64,000 nucleotides of DNA from Corylus avellana (GCF_901000735.1 NC_081548.1:5580133-5644132); one strand, 5' to 3'; shown: positions 44,354-57,339, counted from the stretch's first letter. Numbers and translations are program-made. The notes: a model not told the origin generated them from the letters alone.

Positions 44354-45700
44354 CTACATTTCAAATGAAATTTAAAGCAAGTGATAATCAAACTTATGAT
44401 GGATTACGAAAACACACTCAGAAAATGAGAGGGTATCAAGCAGACAAGTGGACCTTATCAGAGCTTCAAAACAGGAAAATACATCAAATAAATAAACAAA
44501 AAGCTGCAGTAGATGTTTTCAGTGATTGCATAATACAGATTTTTTTTTAATCCCATCTTCGCAGTTTTCTTTGGACAACAATAATGAAAACTATGGGAAA
44601 GCAATCAATGAGGTCCTCAAAAGTTAAAAGCTGACCCCATATATCAGTTAAATCTTGAAGTCAACGTATAACAGATTTAGCAGTAGTGAAATGATACCTA
44701 CAACTAAACCAATGATCCACATTTTTACCAATGATTCACATTTTTGTCAGGAAGTTGTTAATGACAAATACTAATCAACACAAGAGAATAGACCCATCCC
44801 CTAGCTAATAAAGCAACCTATTTGTCTTTTAAAAAAACAAATGCATAAACATCAGAATACTAACACAGAAAATCTGCCCCGGCTTATTACTGAATCACAA
44901 TGCAAAAGCAAGTTGCGTCTGAAATTTTCACCTTGGGCAGTCGAGCCCATCATATTCAGTCTAGAGTTGTGTCGAGCCAGCACAAACAAATTTAATGGAA
45001 ACAAACAAAAAGCAAAACCATAAAATGGGATCATCATCGTTCAACAACATTATACTTGATATAGGAGCATTCCTCGTATAACCCATTTTCCGTTCATTTT
45101 TGTTTTCAGCAACCTATCAAATTTGGGGCTTAAGCATTTGGTGACAGCTAATGTGTAGGCTGTCAAGCTTTTATATCCCAAACACATGCACATGTAAATT
45201 CAGAAAATTTCCAGAATAACAAGTAACAGAGTCAGAAAATAAGACAAAAGCATATCAAGAAGATAGAATTTCACCGACAATACTGCTAGTACCTTTGTTT
45301 CGTGGCCTTTCATGTTTCTTCAACTGCTACAAACAAAACAAACTCTAGCCCTTGTATTCCTGAATCACAGAACATAACCCCATCAAGAAATTGAAATCCC
45401 GACCCGAATTTACAACACATAACCCAACTACCAGCAAGCCAGAAACTCACTGGGGGACCAAACAAGAGAATCAAACGCCCATTTTAGAAAACTAGAACAA
45501 TCAAAACGTGAAGACCCAATAGAGCAGAGGAACAGAGAAATCAGATTACCTTTTTTGAGTTTGTGGTTTCAATGAACTGCCATGAGAGTAATGATTCAGA
45601 AGAGGGTTTGGATATTGCAGTGGAGCTCTCTCCGTGATAAAAAGCTCATTGGGTTTTGTTGGGTAAATTTGTGAAATCACCGGCTGCAGAACGTCGGAAA
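44354..45700 (-). other. 5' leader intron and leader exon of the SWIM gene
   Basis: Minus-strand sequence just before the ATG ends GAAATGTAG, a splice acceptor. A matching donor (AAAAAAG|GTAATC) lies at 45,549, so a non-coding first exon (about 45,550-45,690) is spliced over an intron of about 1.2 kb. An alternative donor (CAAAG|GTACTA) is at 45,293. Leader introns are common in this kind of plant gene and may raise expression. No coding potential is seen here. Confidence 0.5.
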
Positions 45701-46998
45701 TGACCATAAAGTCTGCACTTGGTAGTCCTTTGGGCGGCTTCAGTGTTTTGGGCTTTGAAAACTATTTACGTTGGGCCATTGAAAATTATATTAGATTTTG
45801 TTTTGTTTCAATTTTGATTGTCCAATAATATAATAATTCAAAAACTTACATTTTTTTTTTTAATATATCGGCACAAATCAGGACGGATCCAGCTTTCAAT
45901 ATAGGGAGGGACCAAGGGCCAAAATTTTTTTGGGAGAGACCAATTGGCAAAAAAATATCTTTATTTTTTTTTTTACCTTAAATTTTTTTTTCTTGTAATT
46001 TGGGGGGACTAGGGCCACTCCCAGTCCCCCTACAAAGGGAGGTCCTCAGCCAATCGAACTAGTGACATATGCTTAATGAGACGTGGCTCCCAGTCGATTG
46101 AATTACTCATTGAATACATAATTCAATGATTTACTGTAAATATTAAAATAAAATAAATATTACATGCACTCTCAAGTGCTTACTTTCAAATGCACCTTTT
46201 TTTCATGATAGTGAAAATACTATTAGATTTAAAATCTAATAGTAATTTTACTATAGGAGACTATTCACTTGCCTCCTTAAGAGTACATATAGAACTTCTC
46301 GATAGATAAGTTCCTTACAAATTAATGCAGTAGTTCATATGGCATTTATCAATTATCAAGTCAATTATTAATAGTTTAAAAAAGAAAATGGTTCATTTTT
46401 TCACCCATATTGTTTCACATGTATAGTCAAGCCTGTAAAGAAAGTATAGTAAAAATTGTATTATCCAAACATTTTTCCTAAGATAATTTGTGAAAAAGCT
46501 TTTTCTTTTTCTTTTTCTTTTTTTTCATTTTGTTGACACCTTTTTTTATATTGGTTGATGCTATGGACTAGTTAATAAGTTAGCATGTCCATGCTATGTA
46601 ATTACCGAGAGTAATACCCAAACTTATATCTTTAATTTACAATTATTTTATAATATTAAAAAATTAAAAATTGATAAAATTATTAAGTCAACGTTACAAT
46701 AATTATGAAATAAAAATTGTAATTTCTAACCTTTATCTATTATTAAATGTTGCTCTGGAAATCGATGGCTTTCGGTGTTTGATAAGGGTGACATTATCGT
46801 CTATGGTGAAAGGACATACTGTGTGGAATCTGTTAGCCTATCTTTTTTCTTTTTTTTTTCTTTTTTTTTATGTGTACTTCTCCGGTTTCAGAGTAGTTTT
46901 CAGTCACCATAAATCCATAATGATTGTGAAACACTGAAACAAATGGTCCCATGTGGTATCATTATTGCAACACCTGGTGACGCCAGTATCGTAGAAGA

Positions 46999-47143
46999 GT
47001 GATGACAGAGAGAAACACCGGCGTGTGTTTTTTATTATTTTTTAATATTTTTAAATATATATTTTTTTAATTATAATATTAAAAAAATATTAAAAAATAA
47101 TGAAAAACACGGGCATGTTGCACCCCTGTGTTCTCTCTATCAT
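46999..47143. mobile_element. Small palindromic MITE-like element
   Basis: The left arm ATGACAGAGAGAAACAC...TTATTATTTTTTAATATTTTT is matched in reverse complement by the right arm ending TGTGTTCTCTCTATCAT. It is about 145 bp, AT-rich at the centre and non-coding. A related stem-loop lies just to the right at 47,181-47,206. Confidence 0.55.
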
Positions 47144-47180
47144 AACTCATGGTAGAAAGGGCCATGATTCTAAGAACACC

Positions 47181-47206
47181 GGCGTGCATGACTGTTCATG
47201 CACGCC
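47181..47206. repeat. Perfect 11-bp stem-loop
   Basis: GGCGTGCATGA, loop CTGT, TCATGCACGCC. The same GGCGTG word occurs in the neighbouring palindromic element, so this is probably its decayed relative and not a terminator. Confidence 0.5.
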
Positions 47207-48840
47207 AAGCTTCTTCTTTTTTAAAAAAAATATTTAAAATAATAAATCACTTCAGCGTGCAACACACGGGGTGTGATGTTTAGCATCACCCTGGTAGAAA
47301 ACATAAAACATACTGGTCCGTTTGGCATTGGCCTGTTATTATTGTAAAAATTGATTGATGTGAGAAAAATATATATATATTTAGTATGAAAAAAAAAAAA
47401 AAAAACTGTTTTGTAATTATTTTTTTATTTGAATAATAATAATAAGTGATTAATATCATGTAAAAGGTAAGAATGTTTAGACTTTAATTATTTTTTGATG
47501 AATAGTAATTATCTATGTTCAAATTCGTGGCTGTTGCGAAACACAGTCTTTCAACTATCACTCATTTATATATTGCCTCTCACAAACTACAAAATGTCAA
47601 ACTCAATCTCCTTAAGCTACCATTCGATGGTATAAAAAAAAAAAATCCTTCCGTTAAGCCAGATGGTTAAAATAGATGGATTACATGTGCGTTTTTATAC
47701 GTGAAATGATGAAAATACCTTGAGTTTAAACTAAATTTACTTCAATATCCTCAAAGTTAAAAATAATAATAATAATAATAATAATAAATTAATAAATAAT
47801 ACAAAGAAAAAAAAACCCTAAAAAAATAAAATAAAAATCCACCCCAAATGATGGTCAAATTATATAAGGGAATAACTAACAATTTTTTATACTAACTTAC
47901 AAACCCAACACGAACCCAATACGAAATTAACATGATTAAAGTTTAATAAAATAAAATTTTGGTCAAATTGAACCGATTAGACACAATTAATAAATAAGTT
48001 TTTTTTTTTTTTTTTACTTAAATGAGTGATAATTGTATATATATAAAGGGAGAAGAAGCTTACTAAAACATTTATAAATTCTTTAATCAATACACTCTTA
48101 TAATCATTTCATCCCGCTTGTAACACACGACAACATTAATTCACAAGACAAGACAAGACAAGAAAGGGAATTGGCTTCCATACGGCAAACAAACTACCAC
48201 AGTACCACATATGGTTTGAGGGCTGAGATTCTCCAAGGGCAAACCACTTGGACAACGGCAATTTATTCCGTGAACTTCCATCCATCTTCTTCTCTTTTTC
48301 TTTTTCTTTTTTCCCTACCCAAAATGTTTTCTCTCTGTTCTTTTTCTACCCATACCACACCTGGTATTTCTTCCCGGTAGAGCCTATCAACTGCACACGC
48401 TATAAATTACAATTACTAAAATCGAATTTGAGAAAAAGCAACATGAAAAAAAGAAAGAAAAAGAAAGCAGTTCTAATGATAACGTAATACTTGAGAAACA
48501 TCTTTCTTGATTGCACACTTGTCCTCCATATTATCTTTTCAGAAATTCTGCAAGCCCAAAAAAGAAAAACTCAAGAGAGAGAAAACTTTGAAAATGTAAA
48601 GTAGCCGTAAATATTACAAGTTTAAATTATGAGTGATAATTTTATATAAAAAGTTAAATAAATTCTTTAATCAAGACACTCTTCTAGTAAGTTTTTTAGC
48701 TAGTAGTGTAGAAATTCAATTAATTATAAATAGCAAATGGTGCAAATTAAGCAGATTATTTGATCCCATAATCCTCATTTTCTGCAGCCATGTGGGTTTG
48801 GAGAAAGCAAATGTAAATGTAGATGCAACCATGCACGTAC

Positions 48841-49054
48841 CTGGCTTAACACAGAAGAAGCATTCCATAAAAGTGCACTCAAGTTTGCACATGCCCTCGC
48901 AAAGAGAGCGAGTTGCAGCTGCGCACTTGTCTGAGCATTCTTTGTAGCAAATCTTGTCTTTTTTCCATCTAATGCCTTCTCCAACCTCCAAGGATGCCAA
49001 CAAGACGATCATGGCGATCAGAAAAAGCAAAGTCCCAATCTTGCTTGAAGTCAT
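48841..49054 (-). CDS. Small secreted cysteine-rich peptide (intact member 2)
   Basis: The minus-strand frame starts MTSSKIGTLLFLIAMIVLL, a clear signal peptide with likely cleavage near residue 27 (after EVGEG). The mature part has eight cysteines in the pattern C-x3-C-x3-C-x7-C-x3-C-x3-C-x4-C-x2-C (C36 to C68). A splice donor CCAG|GTACGT lies at 48,840, so the CDS probably continues in an unidentified exon. If unspliced, the frame reads on to a stop at 48,716 (112 residues). The size, signal peptide and CxxxC pairs resemble thionin-like or hairpinin-like defence or signalling peptides, but no family is confirmed. Related copies are at 34,734 and 57,696. The TATA box is at 49,183-49,191. Confidence 0.7.
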
Positions 49055-49365
49055 TTTCTTGCTTTTACTTTTTTCCCTTTTTTTTTTTTGTTTTTTCTTA
49101 ATTGTTTTATTGCCTTAAATGGGCTTTGTTAATTGCAAGAAAGGGAGATGTAGAGAGGTAATTTAAATCATCCAAGTTTGTGTTTTTATATCAATTCATT
49201 AGTGGAGGGAAGAGTTGAAGCTGTGAAGCAGTTACATTGTTTTTTTTTGGCTTTGTGGTGGAGAGGCTAATCCGGAAAACTCACTCCTGTTAAAACTCGT
49301 GTTAAATAATAATAATAAATCACACACTTATAACGAGTACAATTTCGGGATTATAATCCACTATT
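49055..49365 (-). promoter_or_regulatory. Conserved upstream region of peptide member 2
   Basis: Read on the minus strand, it contains the block CCGGATTAGCCTC, CTGCTTCACAGCTTCAACTC, ATATAAAAA (TATA, 49,183-49,191) and ACACAAACTTGGAT. The order is the same as upstream of members 1 and 3. The leader then includes a purine/poly-A stretch before the ATG. Homology starts near ATAACGAGTAC at about 49,330. Confidence 0.65.
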
Positions 49366-49758
49366 ATTTTAAAGAAATTGTAAATTATTAAATTACGGAA
49401 TTTAGGCTGTGTTTAAACATCAAAACGCTTGAAAAATATCATCTATTATTTCATCTCTCTACTTTTTGAAGAGTGGCTATATATATGCTGAACTCAAGTT
49501 AAAGAGATAGGTTTTTTTTTTTTTTTTTTTTAGAAAATTTCATTTAACATTCTTGAACTTTCAATGCTTTTGCAATGTTTTCTCAAAAAGTTTATAAACT
49601 CTTAATTTAGTATATCAAGCTTTAAAAAAATAAAAATCAATATCACCGGCCCCTTCTTAAATATAAAGGAGAGAGCTTCTTAAATGCAATTTATATTTAG
49701 TAGCTTATATGTGATGGATGTAAATTTTGAAGACGAAATTTTTATAAGAAGAAAGGGG
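49366..49758. other. AT-rich spacer ending in gypsy-like interior tail
   Basis: Mostly AT-rich with a poly-T tract at about 49,512-49,531. The end (49,720-49,758) reads TTTTGAAGACGAAATTTTTATAAG then a purine tract AAGAAAGGGG. That is the typical tail of a Ty3/gypsy interior just before a 3' LTR. Confidence 0.5.
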
Positions 49759-50880
49759 TGTAACACCCAAGAAGATAATTAGAAGGATTAATGTAAGTTA
49801 AAATATATTAACCAACAAATTGGAGCACTAGCATAGGATTTTAGTCAAAAATTTGTAGAAAAACACATTTCTCCAATGTTTCGTCCGGACGTTGAAGATT
49901 CCCTTCCGAACGAGATTTTAAAAGAGCATGAAAATGTGTTTCAATGAGTCTCGTCCTAAGCTCGTTCGAATGGACACCAGATAGAAGGTCTCGTCTGAAT
50001 GGGAGATAGTTTCATTTTCAACTTGTTTTGGCTTATTGGATTCGGGAGTTTTTGCCCAAATTTGAAAATGACCAAAATACCCCTCACTCTCAAATTGGGA
50101 ATTCTCGCCTAATTTGGGGGTGACCCTATTTTGTTAAAGGGTCAGACCTACCTATTGAGCCTCACCTTTTTAATTGAAGGCCTAACCTATGAACCTATCC
50201 GTTTGAATTTTGGCATTTTGTCCGAACCCGAAAATGACCAAGATGCCCTTGGCCCTAAACCTCAACTTTTATACCTTGGTAACCTCACATCTTGAGGTCG
50301 CCACTATGAGTACTTGCCCTTGGAGCAATATCGAACACCACATGTCATCAACCTTAACCCAAGCGAATTCCAGTATGTTGCCTGAGTTCGAAATTTCTAA
50401 AATACCCTGAAACCTAAACCCTAATTTCTATAATTACCCAATCACCCTGGTATCCTCGTATATTGGGGATGTTGTTATATTGAACCAGCCTTAAGGCACA
50501 CCACTCATTTCGGTGCCAACCTTTAAATGCAAAATTCCCAAGACACCTCTGATAGTCTGATATTGTCTACCTTTCCACATAGTGGGTGTTCCTGTTAGCC
50601 CCTTTGAACTAACCTCTTCAAACAATTTGAAATATAAGCCATACTTGATATTTGAAACCTATTCGTATGCTTAAGACTCTGTTATTGAGCATTAGAATCA
50701 CATTTTCCTTCAAACAATGAACCAACCCCTTTGCAACCTTACTAAGTTTCCATTTCAAACATCCCCATATTTTTTCCGACGTCTCCTTGCATTTTCATAA
50801 CACTTAGGGAGAGATTCTTGTTTCTAAGACTAGGACACCACTTTTGTAGTTGGATGAATTAAGGTTGCACTTAGAATTGA
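49759..50880 (+). mobile_element. LTR fragment, Ty3/gypsy-like
   Basis: It begins TGTAACACCCAAGAAG directly after a purine-rich tract, the usual start of a gypsy 3' LTR. No second copy of this LTR occurs in the window, and its right end is not resolved; it merges into the gag-like region at about 50.9 kb. It is therefore a fragment. Confidence 0.5.
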
Positions 50881-50910
50881 TACTCATGGTTTTTGAGCCA
50901 ATGAGGGACG

Positions 50911-51223
50911 ATGGCACGAACTGAAGCAAATGCCACAACTCCATCTTTCGCCGACCCAACCCAATTCCGCAGAACCGAGCCCATCTTCAAGAAGTTCATG
51001 ATCCCGATTCCAACCCTGATTCGAGATGGTGAAGGCAGAGGAGGAGGCTATTTTAGATGAGTCTTCAGCTCACAGTTTCGATGCTTCCGCCGAGGACAAC
51101 ACCGACATGGATGAGAACGACGCCCGGCTTAGCTACGACCGCACTCGCTTCAGTGTCGCCAAGGCGGAGAGCCGATATAATGCTTTCTACAGCAGTCGCA
51201 ACATCATTGAGCGAGAGGAATGA
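50911..51223 (+). pseudogene. Degenerate retrotransposon gag-like frames
   Basis: ATG 50,911 opens a frame (MARTEANATTPSFADP...) that ends at about 51,060. A second, overlapping frame continues from 51,026 to 51,223, with YDRTRFSVAKAESRYNAFYS reminiscent of the N-terminal domain of plant retrotransposon-encoded proteins. A frameshift separates them, and stops follow. Non-functional. Confidence 0.45.
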
Positions 51224-52011
51224 TTGTGCCTGACGTGGGCCAGCTGCCGCCGAAATAGTTTGGGAAGTTTACGCGAACCTACATGCCCTTTAGGACGAGG
51301 ACCGTCTTGAATACCACATGATGATTAGCCAAGTTCTTCCAGCCAAGAATCTTGCCACTAACACGTAGGATAGGATTCTCTGCCTTTTTACACCCTTTTG
51401 ATTAGGAGCACCCTCGACTACGAGCGCCACGAACATCGAGGGCGGCACGAGAAGGACGCACAGCTGATGGAGCCTCCTCACCCATACCAGCGAATGACCT
51501 TGATTGTGAGTATGTCTACAACACGCTCAGTGGACTTCAACAGTCCATAGATAGTCTCCCCTTGGAGCTAAGGAAACTATCGATGCCTTTCCAGACAACA
51601 TTCCAGGATCACTCCCATAGATTCACAGGCACTTGATGAGACCTCCGCCCGATGTGAGAGATTACGGCATTCAGAGCCCGAGTATCAACCTAGGAAGAGG
51701 GAGCCCTTGTACGCAAGGCACCCCAGGTCAAAGATCAGCGGAGCGCTGACGACCTCATTCGTAGGACGATTTCTATAGACTTTTGCTTGGTGATGGCAAT
51801 GTTGTATGTATGAGACTGTTTCTTTTCTTTCTTTCCTTAGATTTAATTACGCATGCCTAAACCTTATTGATCTTTTCAAAACCATATGTTTATTTTCAAA
51901 TCTGTTTCTTTTATCCTAACTTTTAATTGTTTTAAAAAACCCTCCCCAAGAGGATCTTGTTTATTACTAAAACCAAATTTCGAGGGCAAAATTATTATAA
52001 GGAGGGGAGAG
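51224..52011 (+). mobile_element. Interior tail of a decayed gypsy-like element
   Basis: No intact frame. It ends with AAATTTCGAGGGCAAAATT and the purine tract AAGGAGGGGAGAG (51,999-52,011), typical of the junction with a gypsy 3' LTR. Confidence 0.55.
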
Positions 52012-54205
52012 TATAATACCCCAATAAATTATCACATATTTATGAAAGAGTTAAAAATTCCTTAAGCCAATGATTTATGGAAAAAAACAGGATAGAAACC
52101 CTAAACCTTCCTTAATGGGCCCAAGCCTTTAGGGCCTTTTTTGAAAGCAAAAGCCCAAGTCCACCTTCAATGGATGAGCGCTCATCCAGGGAACCACACC
52201 GAGTGCTCGTCTGAACCTCACGCCACCCTCATAAAATCGTACTCTGAACTCTTTTGCCCTTTTGTAAACAGTACACGAGTGCTCGACCCGGACCACACGA
52301 GCTCTCGTTGACAATTTTTAGACCGCTAGTTTTTACCCGCGCATGCGACCTGCAACTCTGACCTCTCTGAGCTACAGTACACGAGTGCTCAACACTGTAG
52401 TACACACGAGCGCTCGCCCCTTTTCAAAAAGTTTCCCATTTCGCCCTCAGCTTCTTCCCCTATTAATACCCCATACCCCATTCGACCCAGCCCTCAAATT
52501 AGCCTCTGGAACCTTGGGGAAACCCTACTACTTTGAAATTTGAGAGTGTGTGAGCTTTGTTAGTGACTTGGGAGAAGCGAAGAGCACTCTTGAAAGACCT
52601 ACTCGTTGAGGTATTCTCTACACCTTTCTGTTATTGTGTTGTTAAGTTTTTTGTTTTACAATAGCCTAAATGTTTTCTTGAAGTGATGATTTCTCCTTTC
52701 AATGTTTTAAGCATTTTAGTCTTAAGGCAAGCCTTTGCACCATTTCTTTGTTTAACAAAACTTGCTTCAAAAGGTGTTTCCAAGAGACGCTATTAGGAAC
52801 ACCTGTAATATGTTTTGGTGCTTACAACGAACCTATTCTTAAGAATGTTTTCAAAGGCTTTTAAACACCTCTTTGATTCCTTGTGTTGTGTTTTCTTGTG
52901 ATGTGCATGTTTATTTTAGAGCCTAGGAAGAGAATTTCCAACCCATAGCTTTAGAATATAAACTTAGCACACATTTTAGGATTTTCGGGCTGTGCTTTAC
53001 TCCCTGGCTGAACACCCGTCCTAGGGAACGAGCGCTCGCCTAGAGAGCAGGCCACTCGCCCCTTAATCTCTGTTATGTGGTGCAAGGTTTTAGCAGCCCT
53101 TTTTAGTTAGATGGGACCTTCGTAGAGTTCTTTAGTACTACTTATAATGATAGGCCATGTTTCGTTATAGTAGGGGTTCATGATGTTGGATGACTCGAGC
53201 GAGCGTACAAGGCAAGAAAACACTTGCAAATACTTTCCTTAAAAACATGGGATACGTTAGCTGACTAACCACGCGTTTGATATGAGCATGTCTACTTTTT
53301 GTAATAACTTGGTAACTACTTTAATAACTAGTTGATAAGATTCATCGTATGATATGGTATACCGGTACATGCAGAATAATGGTCATAGGCTTATTATATA
53401 GACTTTATTTTGTGGTCAAATGTATGTGTGTTATATGGACTTTGGATCCAATGGTTTTCATGACCGGCACAGCCATTCTCTAATAGTTAGTCACTGCAAG
53501 ACATACATCATTAGTGGTGTAAGCCACCCGAGATCAGACTCGGTAGTGCCACTAGTGGTAGATGGTAGCGTACAATAGCCGAGGCACTGGTATTGTATTA
53601 TAAGTCCCTCGGGATATCATCAACCTTGCTGAGAAAGATTAATATCTCTAGTAGACCATACATGAGAGTTATGACATATGAAGTGTTAATTTTTATGCAT
53701 TAAAATACTTGAGCGATTTTCACCGGGAGTACACCACCATTTATCAAACTAAATGATATTTTCAAATGTGTATTAACGAAGACAACACCTTCTTTTCAAA
53801 TGTTTACTAAAACTGCACATTTATTTATGCTTAAATGAGCTCATGCTATACCTAATTGTGAGGTTTACTTAGTAAGTCGTTAGACTTACGTTGTTATTAC
53901 TCTTATAGGGAGCTTGTTACTAGGACTCAGGAGTGGCACAGTTGCCACTATAGCTTTTTCTTAAGATTCTTCGTATTGTTATCAGGTTTGCCTTTTATTA
54001 TTGATTAGTTGCTCCATGTCTTTATTTGAAGAATATATTTGTACCATAATGATTATAGTTTTTCTTAGATTTATTTCAACTTCCTATGCATTAACTTAGA
54101 TAATGCTTAGAGGGGGGATTCCCTATTTAGCCACCAATTGGTTTAAGTAATGCAATTGCCAGTAACCTTGCCAGGCTGGCCAAGGTCAAATTTAGAGACA
54201 TTACA
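52012..54205 (+). mobile_element. 3' LTR of a decayed gypsy-like element, about 2.2 kb
   Basis: It begins TATAATACCCC (expected TGTAATACCCC, mutated) just after the purine tract and ends GAGACATTACA, restoring a TGTAAT/ATTACA terminal pair. TATTAATA near 52,461 may be its TATA box. Repeated GAGCGCTCG/GAGTGCTCG words occur in the U3 half. The matching 5' LTR is not in the window. Confidence 0.6.
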
Positions 54206-54249
54206 AGCTCACTTCTAAGGTTTGCTCAAATCCTTGGGTAGTAATTATT

Positions 54250-54586
54250 GGGGAAAAATGCATTTTACCCCCTTGAAGTTTCAAGACTTTTTCAATTTTA
54301 ACCCCAAAGTTCAAAAATTGGCAATTTACCCCCCTGAAGTTTCAAAATTTGGCAATTTAAACCTTTTGTTTAATTTTTCCGTTAAATTGAACGAATTTTT
54401 TTTAAAAAAAAGTCTGAGGGCAATGATGTAATTTCATAGATCTCCGTCCATTTTGACGAAAAAATTAAACGGAGGGTTTAAATTGCCAATTTTTGAAACT
54501 TCAAGGGGGTAGATTGCCAATTTTTGAACTTTTAGGTTAAAATTGAAAAACTCCTGAAACTTCAAAGGGTAAACTGCATTTTTCCC
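54250..54586. mobile_element. MITE with perfect 8-bp target duplication
   Basis: A 337-bp foldback element begins GGGGAAAAATGCATTTTACCC and ends GGGTAAACTGCATTTTTCCC. Its long imperfect inverted arms contain repeated GCAATTTA(CC) / CTTCAAGGGGG words. The flanking repeat TAATTATT (54,242-54,249 and 54,587-54,594) is perfect. Non-coding. Confidence 0.85.
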
Positions 54587-54594
54587 TAATTATT

Positions 54595-56880
54595 TGAGGT
54601 TAACAAAGCTAAATCTAACACTGTGAACGTGATTCTTGGTGATATAACATCATTTTCATCGATCTATTTAAGGTAAATTGCTAAACTCTAGTTTTACCTA
54701 TAGTTGGATTTTTTTGGGGTTTTGACTTAATCCCTCAAATTTATTTAGGGCTTTTGTGTTTAAAGGAATTCTAAACCACGAGCAAGTGTCGGGTTGAAGT
54801 TTTGTGGCTTGAAACTTTGGATTTCCCTACAAATCAAGGTAAGGTCACAAACCCTAGATTTTGTCTAAGTGTTATAAGATTAAGTTTTGTGTCTAATCCT
54901 TGAGTCTCTCTATCGGTTCATGTTATTAGTTAAAGAAAAGTCTAATGGAAACCCTAAAATGCTATGTGTTACCTTTTTAGGATGGGTTCTTGAATGCTCA
55001 AGTATCTTTGTGGTGATTAGAGACGTTATAGTTTAGAGTTGAGTTTAATTATGCATTTACAATATGGATGCGTATGTGCATTGCAAAGCTTGAGTCAAGA
55101 GTTTTACCCCAAGTGTAACAAAGCGGACAAGGTAAGTATTTTACTTACTGAGTAAAAAAAATGTTTTCAAAATGTGTTCAAAGCAATATATATAGTTATT
55201 TGACTTTGAGCTGACATTGTTTTGATATAAAACATGACTTGTGATATCTTGATGAATTAATGATGTTTTATGAGATGTTTTGATGAATGTTTATGAATTT
55301 TTTATATGAGTTTTATTATGTTTAAGATATGATATGATGATATATGTTGGATGTGTTTACTTTGATGGATTATGTGATTTTATGACATGACCATGTGATT
55401 TTTATGATACATGAGTACAAAGATTTGATAGCATGAGCATAAGCATGACATGAACAATGAAACACAATAAAAACTTATGATATCATGGTATGGTTGATGG
55501 CCCCAAGGGTGATTGAGTATTAATCTAACTACTGTAGGAAATGTTCCTAATGAAAGTGCTAAACAAGAATGATATGATAACGAATGATAATGATGTTCAT
55601 GGCATATTGATGGTATTATTGGTATATATGTATAATGATATGATATGATGGTATATGTCATGATGTTATATGAACGGGGTGACAATTCCCCATAGTGATT
55701 GAGTGTTTAGTCTCACTGCTACAAGACTGGTCACTTATAATGTTGATGGTATATGATAGTATGTATATTTTACACGATGATGAAACATGAGCATGCATGA
55801 TATTATGATTTATGAAGTTTTACGATACATATGTGACTGCATGGAATAAAGCATATGTATATTGTTATGGCTAATTTTCATATGATGTTTTATGATGATT
55901 TATAAGAACTTTTTATGCTAGATATATCAATATGCACATGTGATTTAATAGAATAGAGCATATGTATATTGTTACAGCTAGATTGCATATCATGACTTTT
56001 TTTATATGTTTTATTGCTTAGATATGCTTGTAAGCTTGTATTCACTCATAATAGCAAATGCACGCCTATGAGTATACATGAACTATATAATGTATAAATA
56101 CATATGACTTATATGGGATTGTATGTGTATGTTTTCGAGTGGGAGATTGAAGATTACATATACATTCATAGCTAACTAGTATGTTTTTAAAGTATTTTTC
56201 AAGACTACGGTGTTTACTTTATCAGCTATGTGTACACTAAAGTAGCTGTTATTGTAAACTTACGTAATAGTGAAAGGTTAGCTCATTGTGAAAAATCAAT
56301 AATTTTTATACTTGCTGAGACTTTTAACTCATATATTGTCTGGGTGGTTATGGCTAACTCTACGACCGCGTAGATGACATTGTTGCTGTAGGTTCAGAAA
56401 CCTTGGAAGAGGATCTGATGGTCATGTATTTATACTACTACAATGATTGAGGTAATGTTATGCCAGATACTCTTATGTCAGACTAGTTGTTGTCCATCTT
56501 TTGTATAGACCTCTTATGTATATGTCTAAACTGTTGATATTTTGTATATGACTTTGTGTCTCACGTGACACTGTTGTATAACGATTCTTTCTTTATGTAA
56601 ACACCATTCACATAGATGTATATGTCAACTTTGGTTGTCTTTTATTGATAAGCTTCCACAGCAATGATATGGACTCTAATAATGATGCATGTATCACTGC
56701 GAGATACATTTATATTGTTTATTAGGTCAATGCATGAGTTCATAGCATATTGCAGTATTGTCATGCCACTGTGATGATCCATTTTATCCATGACATGTTT
56801 TCAAAAAAAAAAAAATTATTCATGTGTATTTATGCAAGTATCCATGGTACTTGCTTCGCTAGTGGATTCGATTAGAGCTC
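54595..56880 (+). mobile_element. Probable decayed LTR sequence
   Basis: This 2.3-kb stretch has no open frame. It has long ATGAT/TATGAT-rich tracts and short splice-like motifs, much like the U5 part of the LTRs at 14,761 and 52,012. It is read as old gypsy-type LTR sequence, but no termini or partner were found. Confidence 0.35.
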
Positions 56881-57339
56881 TATCTTTTGTATTTACAAGG
56901 ATAATTGACAAAAGTTGATTAATGGTGCGTTTGACATTGCTATTTCATAAATAAAATGTCCAATTTTTAATCCAATCGCAAAAAACATATCGTTTGGAAT
57001 TGCATTTTTAAAAAATTACGATCGCAAGCAAGGTGGTTCTTTTTTGTAAACGTACAATTTTAAAGACTAAACTGCGATTTTGCCAAAACGATGTTTTTAA
57101 AAATCACGTTTTCAAATGTCATATTTTTAATTCTCACTTTTTAAAATCATAAACCCAAATGAACTCTAATTATAAGTACGAAGTTCAATACTTTTGTGCC
57201 GACAATTACACATCTCTGTATGGTAACAAAAGTTAAATTCATTTTTTTTGTTTTCTTTTGAGCAATACAAAAAATTTCTTTTTTTGTTACTTAAACGAGT
57301 GATAATTATATGCCAACACATGTTAATATTTATGGGACT

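Larger units (their letters stand above)
45701..48715. other. Intergenic with repeat fragments, no supported gene
   Basis: It contains a fragment starting CAGGACGGATCCAGC (45,880 on) resembling the hAT-like family. There are CT and poly-T stretches, an (ATA)n run at about 47,763-47,786, and two related 60-100 bp blocks containing GAGTGATAATT...ATTCTTTAATCAA.ACACTCTT (about 48,025-48,095 and 48,628-48,685). Part of those blocks recurs near 57,295. The frames at 46,671, 48,171 and 48,248 lack features. Confidence 0.5.

Noticed and set aside
47181..47206. Stem-loop as a transcription terminator
   Set aside because: Plants do not use rho-independent terminators and the stem matches the neighbouring MITE family.
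48248..48487. 79-codon plus-strand frame near the peptide gene
   Set aside because: Phe/Ser-rich translation of a CT-rich tract followed by a lysine run; no features.
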